This document shows positions 34,970 through 46,252 of a stretch of DNA of 64,000 nucleotides, piece after piece. The DNA is taken from NCBI GenBank assembly GCA_008973525.1, contig WACJ01000097.1, positions 496,001 to 560,000 on the forward strand, read 5' to 3'. Source of the DNA: Stenopsyche tienmushanensis. Taxonomy: Eukaryota; Arthropoda; Insecta; Trichoptera; Stenopsychidae. Positions within the stretch are counted from its first letter, which is position 1. Each line of letters opens with the position of its first letter. A model generated the notes under the pieces. That model saw nothing but the letters and a program-made list of their open reading frames with translations. It made no database searches and was not told the origin of the DNA. The position numbers were made by a program, and so were the translations under genes.

Positions 34970-37600
34970 ACGCATTAATCACAGTGTTGACAATCGATTG
35001 AAAATTAGCCGCCTAACATTTCATCAGCTGGATATTAACATCAGTTACAATCTCATTATGGAAGAGTTCATTCGTCGAGTTCATTGACTACATTAATAGA
35101 TCGATAATTGTTTATACTTAAGCACGAAGCTGTGATTCTCAAACCGTTTTATTGCCAGTTAGAAATTCAATTGAATCGCGCCCACCGGATCGTTATGGTC
35201 ATTTTTCGTTAATCTACGACCCACATGTATTACGGCCCTGAATTTATGAAGCCGTATTGAATAATCAGTCACGAGACGCTAATTTGTTTCGTCAAGATGT
35301 TATGCCGCGGGAAGGTCAAGAATTTCGAGATTTTTCAAGCGAATTGTGCTAATATAGCACTGGATCCCGCTCGTTAAATTTCATCAGAACGAACATCAAT
35401 CGATTTTAGTTCTCCTGTAAAAAATAAACGGGAATAAATGTTTGCAGTGAGTTCTGTATCCCTGGACGTATGGAGATTCCACGAACGAGGTTTGTCAAAT
35501 TTACTCACGAACAAGGAGTTAACTTATTCGAAGATTGAATCGCTGAGCTTAACTCTTAGGAGAGAACGTTAAAGCGCTTCAACAAATATACTCGTTATGT
35601 GTGCAAATTATACGTAAATATACGTTTAAAACTGTTTTTTCTGCACGAAGTAGAGATGTCAAAATTTCGCCGAAAGTGTCAATGTTGATTTAAATCGTTC
35701 CAGCGCTCGGAATACAAAATTTTCTATTATGTCGACACTCGATATTGCATGATTAAATTCGATTAAACGCAACTTAAAATTCCAAAATTGGTTTTAAAGT
35801 AGCATGGAAATATTGCGCGTTTTTAAAGTCCCGCATATTTTATGTTTGTAATAAATCGATTAATTAAATTAACGAATGGCGACACTTGGATAATTCGATC
35901 AATCGTTGGAGATTCATTGCGATCATATGAGATGTATTTAAATTTATAAAAATCATCAAGGGGGCGGAGTTATCTTACTCTTTCTTTCGAATTTAAATTT
36001 GATTTGCTGATGAGATATTTATTTGTTTAAGCCCGCCCCGCTATTAAATATGATTCGATTGGAGCATGCGTGATACAATGTTGCATTGCTAACAATAATG
36101 CAATATTATATTTAAATCTAAATATGTGATCATTACTACTTTATCAAAGATCAAAATGTTTTAACTGCATGTCTCTCTTTTGAGGGTCTTCCTTTTGTTT
36201 TTCTTCTTTTGAGATTCCGCAGGACTACGATGAGAGCTACGTACGTCCTTTGGAGTGACTTCTTCAATTCCATATTCTTACAAATACTGATAAATTTGAC
36301 GATTTTATCGATAAATATACATTAAGAGATAACTGTCCGAGTTTAACTTTGACATTAATTTTCATTATATTTTACATTTTTTATTTTTTTATTAACCGAT
36401 GTATAAAATTGATCCAAACAATTTTTGAGGCTTACATAGCAACTAATAAACATTTTGTGTATTAAAAATATTTGTATTTTATTAAAATCAATTTTTTGCA
36501 TAATTTAATTACATGCATTAGTGTCCGAGTTTAACTTTGACATATTATATACTTAAATTAAATTTAAAAAAACGATTCAAAAGCTTAATTTAAACGTCGA
36601 ATCTCACATCAGCATCAATTGCCCTAGAATATAATCTTCGATCACGTCTGTATCATGTATTTGCCTTTCACACTTCCGGAAGCGATACACCCGACGTTTG
36701 CTTAAACTGTTTGTCCACGGTCATTTCAATTTGTCGAAGAGTGGATTCATTACAGCTGCAGATGATCAGAGAATTTGTAAATTGCGGCCATGACCGGGGA
36801 GCCTAATCCTAATTGCATAAATCCGCAAAACGGCGATAAATCAGTTTGTGGATTTTCACGGTCGGAGCAAATATTTGCCCGATTATCGCAATAGCGCTTC
36901 CGAAAGATTGGTTCGCGGCGCTTTGAACGAGGATTTGTCGACGGAAAGAGAAAGTGGCAATAAAATGGCGATGACAATTCAGCAAACCTGTGTAGATACG
37001 AGAGCTTAGGGCGACAGCAATTCAGGAAGAAAGATGTCGGTGTTTCGACCACTTTCGGCATTGCCATTTGTTCGGATCTATTTTTAAGTTGGAATAATTG
37101 TTTTTAGAGTTTAGACCTCCTCGACGATAAATTCAACAAGAATCGAACATTAATCAGCATTTTTATTACCGTCTGCCATTATCGTCGTCGTAACTACTAA
37201 ATCATTCAAATTTATTCTATTTTCGATTCTTCGTCCATTTAATCTGAAGGCTGGCTTATAAATTATGGAGCTGATCATACAGCTTGATCGACAATTGTAT
37301 ATTCTAATTGTAGATCATGCCCTTTGTGAAGATTTGTGATAAAATAATTGCCGTTTGCATAATTTTATATAGGTGATTTCTAAAACTTAAGAGTGTATTC
37401 TAGCCTAGAATTTTAAAAATATCGTTTTTTTTTGCATTGTTTCTAAATTTAGACTTTTAAGAATATATTCCCCAAATGAATTTCCAAAATTTTAGTTATA
37501 TACGGAGTAATAGCTATTTTGAGTGACGCGAAAACTAAGCCGATCCTACTAGAATGAGATTTTTCAACACAGTTGACATGATATCTCATGTTTTAATTAA
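34970..37600. other. Mostly unique noncoding tract
   Basis: It holds a GGGCCGTAA edge (35230-35243), a GGGGGCGGAG/GCCCGCCCC inverted pair (35958 and 36033) and the direct repeats near 36334 and 36522. A CpG-containing unique block lies at 36600-37080. The 105-codon minus frame there (36750-37067) has no recognisable motif. Confidence 0.3.
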
Positions 37601-37639
37601 CCGATTTATTTCAAACTTAATGCAAGTCTTCTCTATATA

Positions 37640-37795
37640 ACTCTCAATCATTTCTTCCAGATTTATATCAATTTTTTTATTTTTTATTATTTTTAAAAAT
37701 ATAAAAAAATACTTTTTTTAAACAGTCGCCATTTTGTGAAAATAACATTATTTTTTCTTTGAAGTATGGACTATAGCGACATTTTTGATTGAAAA
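37640..37795 (+). repeat. Repeat N copy
   Basis: CCAGATTTATATCAATTTTT and ACAGTCGCCATTTTGTGAAA match the copy at 27205. Confidence 0.45.
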
Positions 37796-37859
37796 AAACC
37801 TCAAATTTCAATAACAATACACTTACATAAATAAAATCATCGTAAAATTATAATAGATG

Positions 37860-38510
37860 CAGGATCATTCAATAAAGACGCTCAAACTTTGTTAGGCTAT
37901 AGCGGCCATTTTATTAAAGTAACATCTATAAAATTTATTGTCAATTGTTTAGTAGTATATGGCAAATTACCATAGAAGATTTATAGCCTTGAACAATGTG
38001 TGTAAGTCATTAAATTTTATTTTCAAAATCAATATTCTATTCGAGAAAAGTTTCGCAATGAAAATCATCTTTAACAACGATTTTTAGATTAATGAATTCA
38101 TTAACAAGCATTTTTTTTAATTTAGATAAACCAGCACCAAAATGCATTCTAAAAAAGTCAAGGTCAACCCTCGGGTGAGAGTTTTGGTCTGGCGGAAACA
38201 TTTTTCCGAACTTTTTCCAAAATGAAACTGGCATTGCCATAACCGTCAACGATGATAAGCAACTTTTTGTGGTGTAAATTAGATGAAATGGATACCGACA
38301 TATATGGTTCCAACGGGATGGTATTACGTGACCCACAGCACATGCCACGATGAACATTCTGCACGAGTGATTGTGGCGGTGACGTGAGCTGCCAATCGAT
38401 TTAACGCCGTCAGATTTATGCAACAATCATCGAAAATTGGTCCTCCCGAATACGTGCCACTAAGCAAAGCCGCGGCAGATATTTGAACAATATTATACTT
38501 CATATTTAAT
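37860..38510 (+). mobile_element. IS630-like family D remnant with transposase traces
   Basis: It begins CAGGATCATTCAATAAAGAC, then GCTCAA. Across frameshifts it reads LDEMDTD, then GSNGMVLRDPQHMPR, where an active family member would have a QQDGA-type catalytic motif. CGGDVSCQS and ENWSSRIR, then SRGRYLNNII, mark the C-terminus. The order matches a Tc1/IS630-type DDE transposase. The right end was not found. The 129-codon minus frame across it is a shadow. Confidence 0.75.
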
Positions 38511-38519
38511 GCATGTTGG

Positions 38520-39600
38520 ATTATTTTAATCGAATGAAACGTTCATGTCAAAGTTGTATTCGTAATCAATTAGGGATGTTTAAGCAAGTCGGTCAATAAA
38601 AATGTATCATAATTCATTATGACGATGTAAGCCGCAAGAACACACAGCTATATACTCCAAATAAATTAGCTATTGAAAAACTTGGCATCGGAATGCTAAA
38701 AGAGCAATCAAACGTTTATTACAGTCATCAAAAGCTCAAAACTGCCACATAGAATTGGTATCGACGATGATCGATAGCATTGTATACCGAAGTGAACATT
38801 TCCGAAATTACCGATAGTCTTAAACTCGGGCAACTCTTACGGTAGCGCATTTGACAGATGTTCATACGAACGGATAAACAAAGCCACACTCGCTTGGCAC
38901 GCTCCGAACTGTCCCGCACGTGTAGCCATAACGTATGGTCACATTGCGTAATTTTTATTCGGCACTGCACCAAAAATATTCCATAAACGAGCACGTCATA
39001 CCGCATCGGGCATGTAATCATTTATCGTCTGCGTGCTTCGATACAAATCCGACGCGAGCTTCGAATGTCACCCCCCCCCCTCCCATACCCATTTTCCGGG
39101 AGTTTTCCGTAGTTTTTCCATTACGGGATGAAAGTGAAAGTTCGGCGACGTCTCCTGTCGGTACGGCCCTCTTCAAGTCTTGCCGCATTGTGACGTCACA
39201 CCACCTGATTAAGCCCCGTACACCTTTTTTACACGTGGATTAGCAAAGTGACACCCCTTTTCGCCTTTGAAGGCACCCCGGCTCCCACCCCCCGTTAAAA
39301 AAGGTGCGATTGGAAAATCAAATTTGTCGGCACCGCCGTCGTTATATTAACGCTCCGCCGGTTTTCATGTATTTACAATCTGTCGATGTTTTATTTAATT
39401 AGTCATAGAAAGTGCTTCCAGCCAACTGACTACAGGTATTCGGTTTTTTTGCATTGAGGGTTTTTTTTTTCGGAAATTAATTAAACAGAAATGAATCAAG
39501 TACATTCTAGCATAATTTTAGCTTATAATTCCACAAATAAAGTTAACATACTAAAAAAATATTATTAGCTTTAGTATAATGGATTAGATCTTCGTCTCTT
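38520..39600. other. Unique noncoding tract
   Basis: 38730-39370 is less AT-rich, with a 10-C run at 39071-39080. Frames on both strands (38728-39021 minus, 38935-39243 plus) show no recognised domain. Confidence 0.35.
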
Positions 39601-39604
39601 ATTA

Positions 39605-39790
39605 TTAGGGTTATCGAAAAGTATTCGCGGCATTTTGAGACCTTATGTTTGAGCTCAGTTTGTGTTCGAACATCTCTATAATTATTTTATTAGTATTGAC
39701 TATTGATTGACTATAAATAAGGGCTATTTGTGCATACGGTGAAATATGCGGAGAATAATTGATTATTAATTAATTAACTTTTTTTGCTTT
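39605..39790 (+). mobile_element. Mariner deletion derivative with left end
   Basis: After TA (39603-39604) the terminal repeat TTAGGGTTATCGAAAAGTAT is followed by leader sequence (GTTTGAGCTCAGTTTGTGT, shared with 55631). It then joins directly to a fragment equivalent to 59650-59700 (GTGCATACGGTGAAATATGC). Most of the gene is missing. Confidence 0.7.
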
Positions 39791-39799
39791 TAAGTCTTA

Positions 39800-40055
39800 A
39801 ATATTAATATTAATCATTTCGATCCAAATTTAGCCTGATTTTCTATCTCCAATCAATTAAATATTAAGACGATTAATACAGTAGGGCAGGACAACAATAA
39901 TGACAATGTTGCTTCAAATAAAGACTGGAAATATTAAAACGACAAATTTTGAAATGTGTAATAAAGTTGGGCAGGGCATTTATGATTTCCCTAAGGGGTC
40001 CATCAATGTTGATGCAGATAATAGATGGGAGAATTTAATTCGCCAGATTAACAGC
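39800..40055. other. Short AT-rich tract
   Basis: An 82-codon frame at 39900-40148 runs into the LTR-like repeat and is not supported as a gene. Confidence 0.35.
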
Positions 40056-40315
40056 AACATCTTCCATCTCTCTTTAGGTGCAATGTGCTATTTTAACAGT
40101 GCCATCTCTTGTGGCCTAACGGAGACATTGCACCTGCATACCGACTGATCGCTTCTTGCGCGTGCACCGTTGCTGGATGGGTGACGCACAGGAAGCAGGA
40201 GTTGGGAAGAGTCGACGGTTGGCCTTGGCTGCGGGAGGACGTCCTTCTCGCGGCCAAGTCTCTTGCTCGTGGTTAATAAAGAAATTATCTAAGACGAGAG
40301 ACATTCGGCTCGCAA
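40056..40315 (+). mobile_element. LTR-like repeat fragment
   Basis: It matches the minus-strand LTR at 50851-51185 from ACATCTTCCATCTCTCTTTA through CATTGCACCTGCATACCGAC, GCGGGAGGACGTCC and TTAATAAAG to AAGACGAGAGAC. It is joined directly to a mariner M1 fragment on its right. Confidence 0.65.
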
Positions 40316-40735
40316 CGATCCGAGATCCGCAAGATTGTCGGACATTTTGCTCAGTCACAGCAAATTCTTCCAATGGAGAGATCGTCGCGCGCTCCTGACA
40401 ACATGTCACGAAATAAGGCCGTACTGATGCTAACGACGAGGCAAGGAGTGGGATACCATTGTGCAAAAAATTGAAGAACACGTGCTTGACGACTTTCATC
40501 AAGATTTTCATACGAGATAAATGCCCAGAATATTTACAGCGGAGCACAGTCAGAATTTTCGGATCGTTTTGCACAGTAGGGATAAGCTTTTCTAGACTAT
40601 ATCTTGATGAGGGATGAGACATGAGTGTGTCATTACACCCCAGAATCCAAAATAACCCAAAAAGATCTAGCGGTGAAGGTCTATAACGCTGGCATACAAA
40701 ATGTTGTAACCTTACTTTCTGGATGACCTTCATAT
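40316..40735 (+). mobile_element. Mariner remnant, family M1, with right end
   Basis: Leader CATTTTGCTCAGTCACAGCA and start MERSSRAP are recognisable. A decayed gene follows (RDET, then CHYTPESK), and the right end is TTGTAACCTTACTTTCTGGA. The longest frame of the whole window (40116-40733, minus) runs antisense through this and the LTR piece and is not a gene. Confidence 0.7.
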
Positions 40736-40739
40736 CTTT

Positions 40740-41500
40740 ATATAAACACTACATCTCTTATTCAATAAATTGATAAGATACCACTTGATATAAATTGATG
40801 AGGTGAAATCTTTTTATATAGAAGATATTAATACTTCCATTCTTCAATACTTGACGAATATCTGAGAATTTGTTCCCAGTTCAATCGAAAAACGTTTAAT
40901 AGACGTTTCGCAAAATGTTTATTTTCAGTTTCGGGAATTCCGGGAATACAACAAAGTTTCATGCGTTATGTTTATCCAGTACGGTCCTCATAAAGCTCTT
41001 GTACTGCTCAGCGGCAAGACTAACATTATATTAATTCCCAGACTTTAAATATCATCACAAAAGATTACGAAATTCTGTTTATAAACGGATACGAATCGAT
41101 AATAAACAGATTACATTGTCGGAGAAGCATGCAGTAACTCCGCAAACACATAACGGTCCGGGCGTTTTAACGACCAGGGAGCGATGATCGTAAAGCAGCT
41201 GATATTCAATTACGAGAAGACTCCATTCGGATAACATAATAAACGATTGCAATATGGGAGAAAATGATTGTGCATAATGCGAGTGGAACTAATGAAGAGA
41301 GATCCGCATAGAAGATCTATCGAAATCGATAGAAAAGCGATGCAGTGAAAGTTGCCGCGTGAATAATCTGGCGAAGAAAACCGGAGATGTGTCTCATTTC
41401 CTAATACGGACCAGATAAGAAATTGTATTTGATCAGTGTTCTGTTTATAAGACAGGAACACTTTGATATAGTGCGTTGGATCTTGTTTATTAACATAAAT
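40740..41500. other. Noncoding tract
   Basis: Nothing recognised. The 105-codon minus frame at 41210-41527 overlaps the end of the next element. Confidence 0.4.
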
Positions 41501-41501
41501 A

Positions 41502-42053
41502 CAGGGTTTTTCAATAAGAGCGCTCAAAATTTATTCTGTTATAACGGCCATGTTATTAAAGCAACATTTATTAAATTTAGTATGAATTATTCAACAATAT
41601 ATGGCAAATTAGCATGAAAGGTTATAGCATTGAATAATGGGTATAAATTATCAAAAAATATTTTCAAAGTTTGAGACGCGTTTCGCCCAAAAAATCATCT
41701 TTAGCGATGAAGCCCGGTTTTTGAACAAATAGACGTGTAAACAAACAAAATTTTCATATTTGAAACAATACTAATTTACACGAGATATACTAGTAACAAA
41801 TGTATCCCGATAAAATTACTGTTTGGTGCGGATTTTGATCAACAGTGCGTTGAAGTCATCAAAAATTAGACCTCCCAAATACGTACCACCGAGCAAAATT
41901 GTGGCAAATATTTTAACAATGATATTTTTATATTCAATTATATATTAAATGCCATAAAATATTCTTTTAAATAAAGAAATAAATAAGTAGATATCTTAAA
42001 TACAACTTGTTTTATTTGCATTTAAAAGTTGAGCGCCTTTATTGAAAAATCCT
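41502..42053 (+). mobile_element. IS630-like family D element with both ends
   Basis: The left end CAGGGTTTTTCAATAAGAGC and the right end (reverse complement starting AGGATTTTTCAATAAAGGCG) are inverted repeats. Inside, a decayed transposase reads KIIFSDEARF, with the first catalytic D of the DDE triad, then VNKQNFHI and MYPDKITVWCGF. A deletion removes the rest of the catalytic domain. Its left half holds the common family D leader. Confidence 0.8.
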
Positions 42054-42059
42054 ATATTT

Positions 42060-42920
42060 TCAATCGGTCAAAATTTACATAGAAAGAAGATCTCCTACGT
42101 TCAAATACAGATATAGCTTCTTAAAAATATTTAAATTTTTAAAAATTTTCTTACATTCCCACCGCACCCTTTTTATCGAGAAACATGTAATTCCACGAAG
42201 ATCCGGAATTGCTCTCCCGAAATACAGAGCGCGTATTCCCAGCGCAGAAATTGAATTTAGAGCGTTTATTTAGTATGTTGAATCCCAACGAGCACTATTG
42301 CAGGATTAATTATGAACGACGTCGGTGTTGGATTCCACCCTATCCACCCGAATCCCCCCACTGTCATTTCGGAATACATAAGAAATTGATTTGGTTTCGT
42401 TGAATCGACAATAAGTGCCATGAGCGCTTTGCCCATATTTTAATTAACTACACTGAATATGCCACATCATCGCAATAATTACAGTGAATCGAGAAAATAA
42501 TTAAGGGTCGATAACGAACCATTCAAAAAACATACGTCAGTCGTAAATAACGTTGTTTTATTGAGGCTTTAGCGTAAAACTTCTCTTTGAAGCCAGCAAT
42601 CAACAACATTAAGACGTAATATTAAACCACAGCTTCCCAAACATATTATAATAAAAACTATTCATGGATTCATACTAAAGGCAGAATTAAACGCTACTTT
42701 AACAAAATGAAAGTCAAACGCTTTTTTTGATGTTTTTTTCGTGATGGTGAACCTCATACAATTGTATGAAGAGCATTGTGTTATGCCTCTTAAATAATAT
42801 TGTTTCACGACGTATCTAAGATCTTTCTGCTGACTTGAAGAAATAATTCATCGTCTTGAAATGTAGGGTAGTGAATGCAATACAAATTGACCGATAGATA
42901 TCGAAGAACTTGTGATTATT
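42060..42920. other. Noncoding tract
   Basis: It is unique, with no supported gene or repeat. Confidence 0.4.
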
Positions 42921-42924
42921 AGTC

Positions 42925-43313
42925 ACCGCAGAGTCCAGAAAAGCTTCTTCCTCCTGTACAAAACGATCCAAAATTTTGATGGTACTCCGATGTGAGCATA
43001 ACCAAGTTTTTTCAACACAATATCACCGAGAAGACTTCGAGAAATATCAGAAAAATCTTCGCGAAAGACCTTTTCTGAAAAACCTATCCAACTTCGTGAC
43101 TATGTTGTCGACTCTCCGCATCACTACCATAAACTTCGCACAGACGGAAGGTGGGCGTTAGAATGCGACGACCTCTCCATCGGAAGAATTTACTATGAAC
43201 AAAATGGCTGACAAACACGCAGGACCAAACACAATGCATCAACTTCGAAATAAAAAATCCCCCAACCTCCGGAGCCCTTGTAACCTTACTTTCTAGATGG
43301 CCCTCGTATTTTG
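42925..43313 (-). mobile_element. Mariner remnant, family M1
   Basis: This is the sister copy of 1840-2229, sharing AACACAATATCACCGAGAAG, then ACTTCGAGA, and GAAGAATTTACT. The terminal repeat at its right edge reads TTGTAACCTTACTTTCTAGA, then TGGCCCTCGTA. It is minus oriented, with the middle deleted. Confidence 0.7.
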
Positions 43314-43442
43314 AGGTATTTATAGGGTTAATGAAGGCTAAATGATAAGAATCGGCATCTAATCTGATTAAAATCGTTGTGTTTTTGCTTATAATTATTG
43401 GACAGGAATACTCTTATATGCGTATATTATTACTATAGTCAT

Positions 43443-43677
43443 ATAGAAAGTAAGGTTACAAGGGTTCCTGAGCTTTTAAGGACTCTATCATGACGGGGGA
43501 TGAGACGTGGGTGTATCAATACACCTTTGCATCCAAAATCCAAAAAGAGGTGGTTGGATTGGGGGCGCGATGAAGTCTCCATCGGAAGAATTTACTGTGA
43601 CTGAACAAAATGGCTGACAAACACGTGGGACCAAAAACCTGATTGTTAGAAACTCTTGTAATCTTACTTTAAAAGCA
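43443..43677 (-). mobile_element. Miniature family M1 element with both ends
   Basis: AGAAAGTAAGGTTACAAGGG at the left and CTTGTAATCTTACTTT at the right are inverted M1 ends. Inside, a short catalytic stretch (TCATGACGGGGGATGAGACG, encoding MTGDET) is fused to the leader block (GAAGAATTTACTGTGACTGA). It is about 235 bp. Confidence 0.7.
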
Positions 43678-43749
43678 AAGTTATAATACAATAAACTAAA
43701 TACTGTACAACTATATTAAAGATTAATTTTAATTTATTAAGTAAAAATA

Positions 43750-43790
43750 GTGATCCAGAGAGAGTATGCTCGCACATGTTGCGTGAAGAT
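43750..43790 (+). repeat. Repeat L copy
   Basis: GTGATCCAGAGAGAGTATGC, then TCGCACATGTTGCGTG, matches 8931-8966. Confidence 0.55.
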
Positions 43791-43799
43791 AAGTATGTT

Positions 43800-44780
43800 G
43801 CTTGAAAACTGAAGAACTTGCCGTAAGATAAACCAATAAATTGGTTAATCAATTCATTCATCAATTAATCATTATGTGTAGTATGCAAAAACATAAGTAT
43901 ATTTAATTTTGTGCATGGAAATATTGGAAAGGTGATTGTCCAAAAGTGAAAGCCTTCCATTTCTCTAATTATGCAATTAAATATAAGATTCTACGTCGCT
44001 AGAATTTGCAATGAAGGGAAATATAGGATTTCATTTACGCCAAAAAAATATTTCCAATAGGATCAATATGGTCGCTTCAGATAGTTTCATATTACATATT
44101 ACAAATGAATGGATATGCAGGGAACTCCTTGTAGTTACATTATAATGTCGATGATCTAAGGCCAAAAATGACGTTATAATATTTAAAATCGAATAGAAAT
44201 TGTCAGATGATACAATTAAATGTAAAAATTAAGTAAATGTAAACCAAAATAAAAAGTCCATCAATTCAAAAACTACAAATATGCATCTTATTTCGACACA
44301 CGCAAAAAGTGTTGTTATATAAATTAATGGCTAAACTACCAAGGACATTTTGCTAAAAGGCTTAATTAAAATATATAATAAATGTAACACGATTTCGTGA
44401 ATGAAAAGCTCTCTGGTTCTCATGACTTTCTCCAGCAGGTCGTTTCTTATGGAATTAAAACACATTTATTGTACATTTTCGTTATTAATGCTTATTTATG
44501 CGCAAAAAATGCGATAAAACAACATGTCAGTCGTGCACGCACGCAAATCGCTCCTTGCCGTGTGCCATAGTTCTTGCCAATTTCCATCGGAGGCATTGAC
44601 CATGAGGTTTTCTTCGCGGGTTCAACATTCGATCAACCGGAGAAATTCGAATGGGAAAGAGAAAGGTCGCCACATCTCCTCGGACGAGGGTCAAGTCTTT
44701 CACTTTCCAGCCAGATGATAGAACACCATAACATGCCCAAAAAGACGCGTGGATCGCAAGTTTTTACGACGGAAAACAAC
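43800..44780. other. Noncoding tract
   Basis: It is AT-rich up to about 44520, then a unique block less poor in GC leading to the exon candidate at 44792. No repeat was recognised. Confidence 0.35.
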
Positions 44781-44791
44781 GGCCTTTGCAG

Positions 44792-44897
44792 AAGACCACA
44801 GTTACGGCCTGTCCGACATTGACCTCAAAAATGCGTCATACAACGGCACACTACTGACGATTGCCGCAATGCCGGTTCAGTTACATGCTGAAACAAT
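44792..44897 (+). CDS. Candidate internal exon, unrecognised protein
   Basis: An acceptor-like GGCCTTTGCAG precedes 44792, and a perfect donor GTAAGT begins at 44898. The 106 bases between are open in one frame, entering with two bases of a split codon and leaving with two. They read EDHSYGLSDIDLKN, then ASYNGTLLTIAAMP and VQLHAET. The KNASYNGT stretch has two N-glycosylation sequons, which would suit an extracellular region. The frame closes upstream at 44719, so an acceptor at or before 44791 is required. No second exon with matching phase was found nearby and I do not recognise the protein. Chance coincidence is possible. Confidence 0.3.
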
Positions 44898-45013
44898 GTA
44901 AGTGCACTTCAGCATAAAAAAAATAAGAGGAGCTTGACTGTTGGCGGATGTGTGTCAAATTTAGCATACGTTAGCAGCGAGTTCAATACTGCCTGGGTCA
45001 ACGTTAATGAAAT

Positions 45014-45342
45014 ATACAGAGTGTTTTGCACATGGAGCGACATTTTTTTGGGTGTTAAGAGGATATATTGTTACGTTTTGCATATAAGCTCTATGTCCTA
45101 AATGTCCTCAAACAAAATTAATCCAATGGTGTCAGATCAGGAGACCGCGTGAACCACTGGATTTCTCCGAGCGTATGAAACAACACCATTATTTTTTCAA
45201 AATGTTATTAAAAAATATATATATTTCGACAACCCTGACATTTATGAAATAGATTCTATGTTTAAAACGTAATAAAAAAAACCCTCTTTTACCCTCAAAA
45301 TATTTTGTCGGTCCATATGCAAAATTCATTTTGTATTTATAA
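45014..45342 (-). mobile_element. IS630-like element remnant
   Basis: The left edge ACAGAGTGTTTTGCACATGG and the right edge (reverse complement ACAAAATGAATTTTGCATAT, then GGACCGAC) are imperfect inverted ends. On the minus strand the remains of an SPDLTPLDF-type motif and the GGACATTTAGGACATAGAGC run match the nested copy at 56830-57072. Confidence 0.6.
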
Positions 45343-45349
45343 GCCATTT

Positions 45350-45590
45350 TGTTTTAGATAAGAAAGTAGTACAATTTCAAACATGAACTTGAATAGATTC
45401 AAATCAAATTACGTGTAAATCTTAACTACCCAAAAAGTAAACAAACAAATATGACCATAACATTACCATATAGCATTCGATTTAATCGAATTCCGTATAT
45501 TATACTAAAGTTTGACGTCTTTCGAATGTTTGTGTGAAAATGCATTTGCGTCATCTTGCCAACTGGTTTTCAAAGATATGAACGACTTAA
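45350..45590. other. Short noncoding tract
   Basis: Nothing recognised. Confidence 0.4.
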
Positions 45591-45592
45591 AA

Positions 45593-45692
45593 GTTTTGGT
45601 TCCGGCTCACTTTTATTGGTTTTATTTTGGTTCAGTTACGGTTTTCATTCCGGAGAAAATAACGGGTTTCGGTTCAGTTGCGAGTGTTTCAT
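45593..45692 (+). repeat. Interspersed repeat H
   Basis: Inverse of 205-300. It carries GGTTCAGTTACGGTTTTCAT, then TCCGG. Confidence 0.5.
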
Positions 45693-45809
45693 AATAAGCA
45701 TTCTATTTGAATAATATTATCGAATCTCTTTAATCATCGATTCATTATTTAAAATATTCCAGATGTTATCATATCGACGACACACATAATATAAATGAAG
45801 TATACAATA

Positions 45810-46017
45810 CAGACAACTCTTCTATAGCGTCGAGATAGGGATAACACTATAGAAGTATAATGATACAGAGAGTTAGGCACCCATAAAAAATGTGTACGTG
45901 TTTGTTAACAAGTGCCAAGTAACTAACACGTGCGAGGTGACTTTGACCTTACGTATTTTATCCGTAGATTACGTAAAAGATGCCGCAACGAAGTGGATGC
46001 TATAGGAGGGTTGACTG
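45810..46017 (+). mobile_element. Complete family P MITE, pogo-like termini
   Basis: The left end CAGACAACTCTTCTATAGCG and the right end (reverse complement CAGTCAACCCTCCTATAGCA) are inverted repeats. TA target sites lie at 45808-45809 and 46018-46019. CAG ends on TA fit the pogo/Tigger group of Tc1/mariner. The 208-bp element is noncoding. Relatives are at 18, 5845, 10641, 50735, 52456, 58967 and 61950. Confidence 0.85.
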
Positions 46018-46252
46018 TATTATAATTTATTAAACGAAATGATATTAATTAAACGCTTATTGGCTTTAAGTTTGGGAGTCCAATTTTAGAGACATAACTA
46101 AGGTATGTTAACTAATACTATTATAAATGCAATATATTAAATTATAATGTTTGATTTAAAATAATATACAAAGATAGTCCCAAAAGTACCCGACTTAATA
46201 TATAGATGGCGGTTGTTGTTGTAAAAAAATACTATGATAGATAGTGTCTAGA

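Noticed and set aside
38037..38426. 129-codon minus-strand frame
   Set aside because: It is the shadow of the decayed IS630-like transposase on the plus strand.
40116..40733. Longest open frame in the window (205 codons, minus strand)
   Set aside because: It runs antisense through an LTR-like fragment and a mariner M1 remnant whose sense strand shows recognisable, broken transposase motifs. It matches no protein I know.
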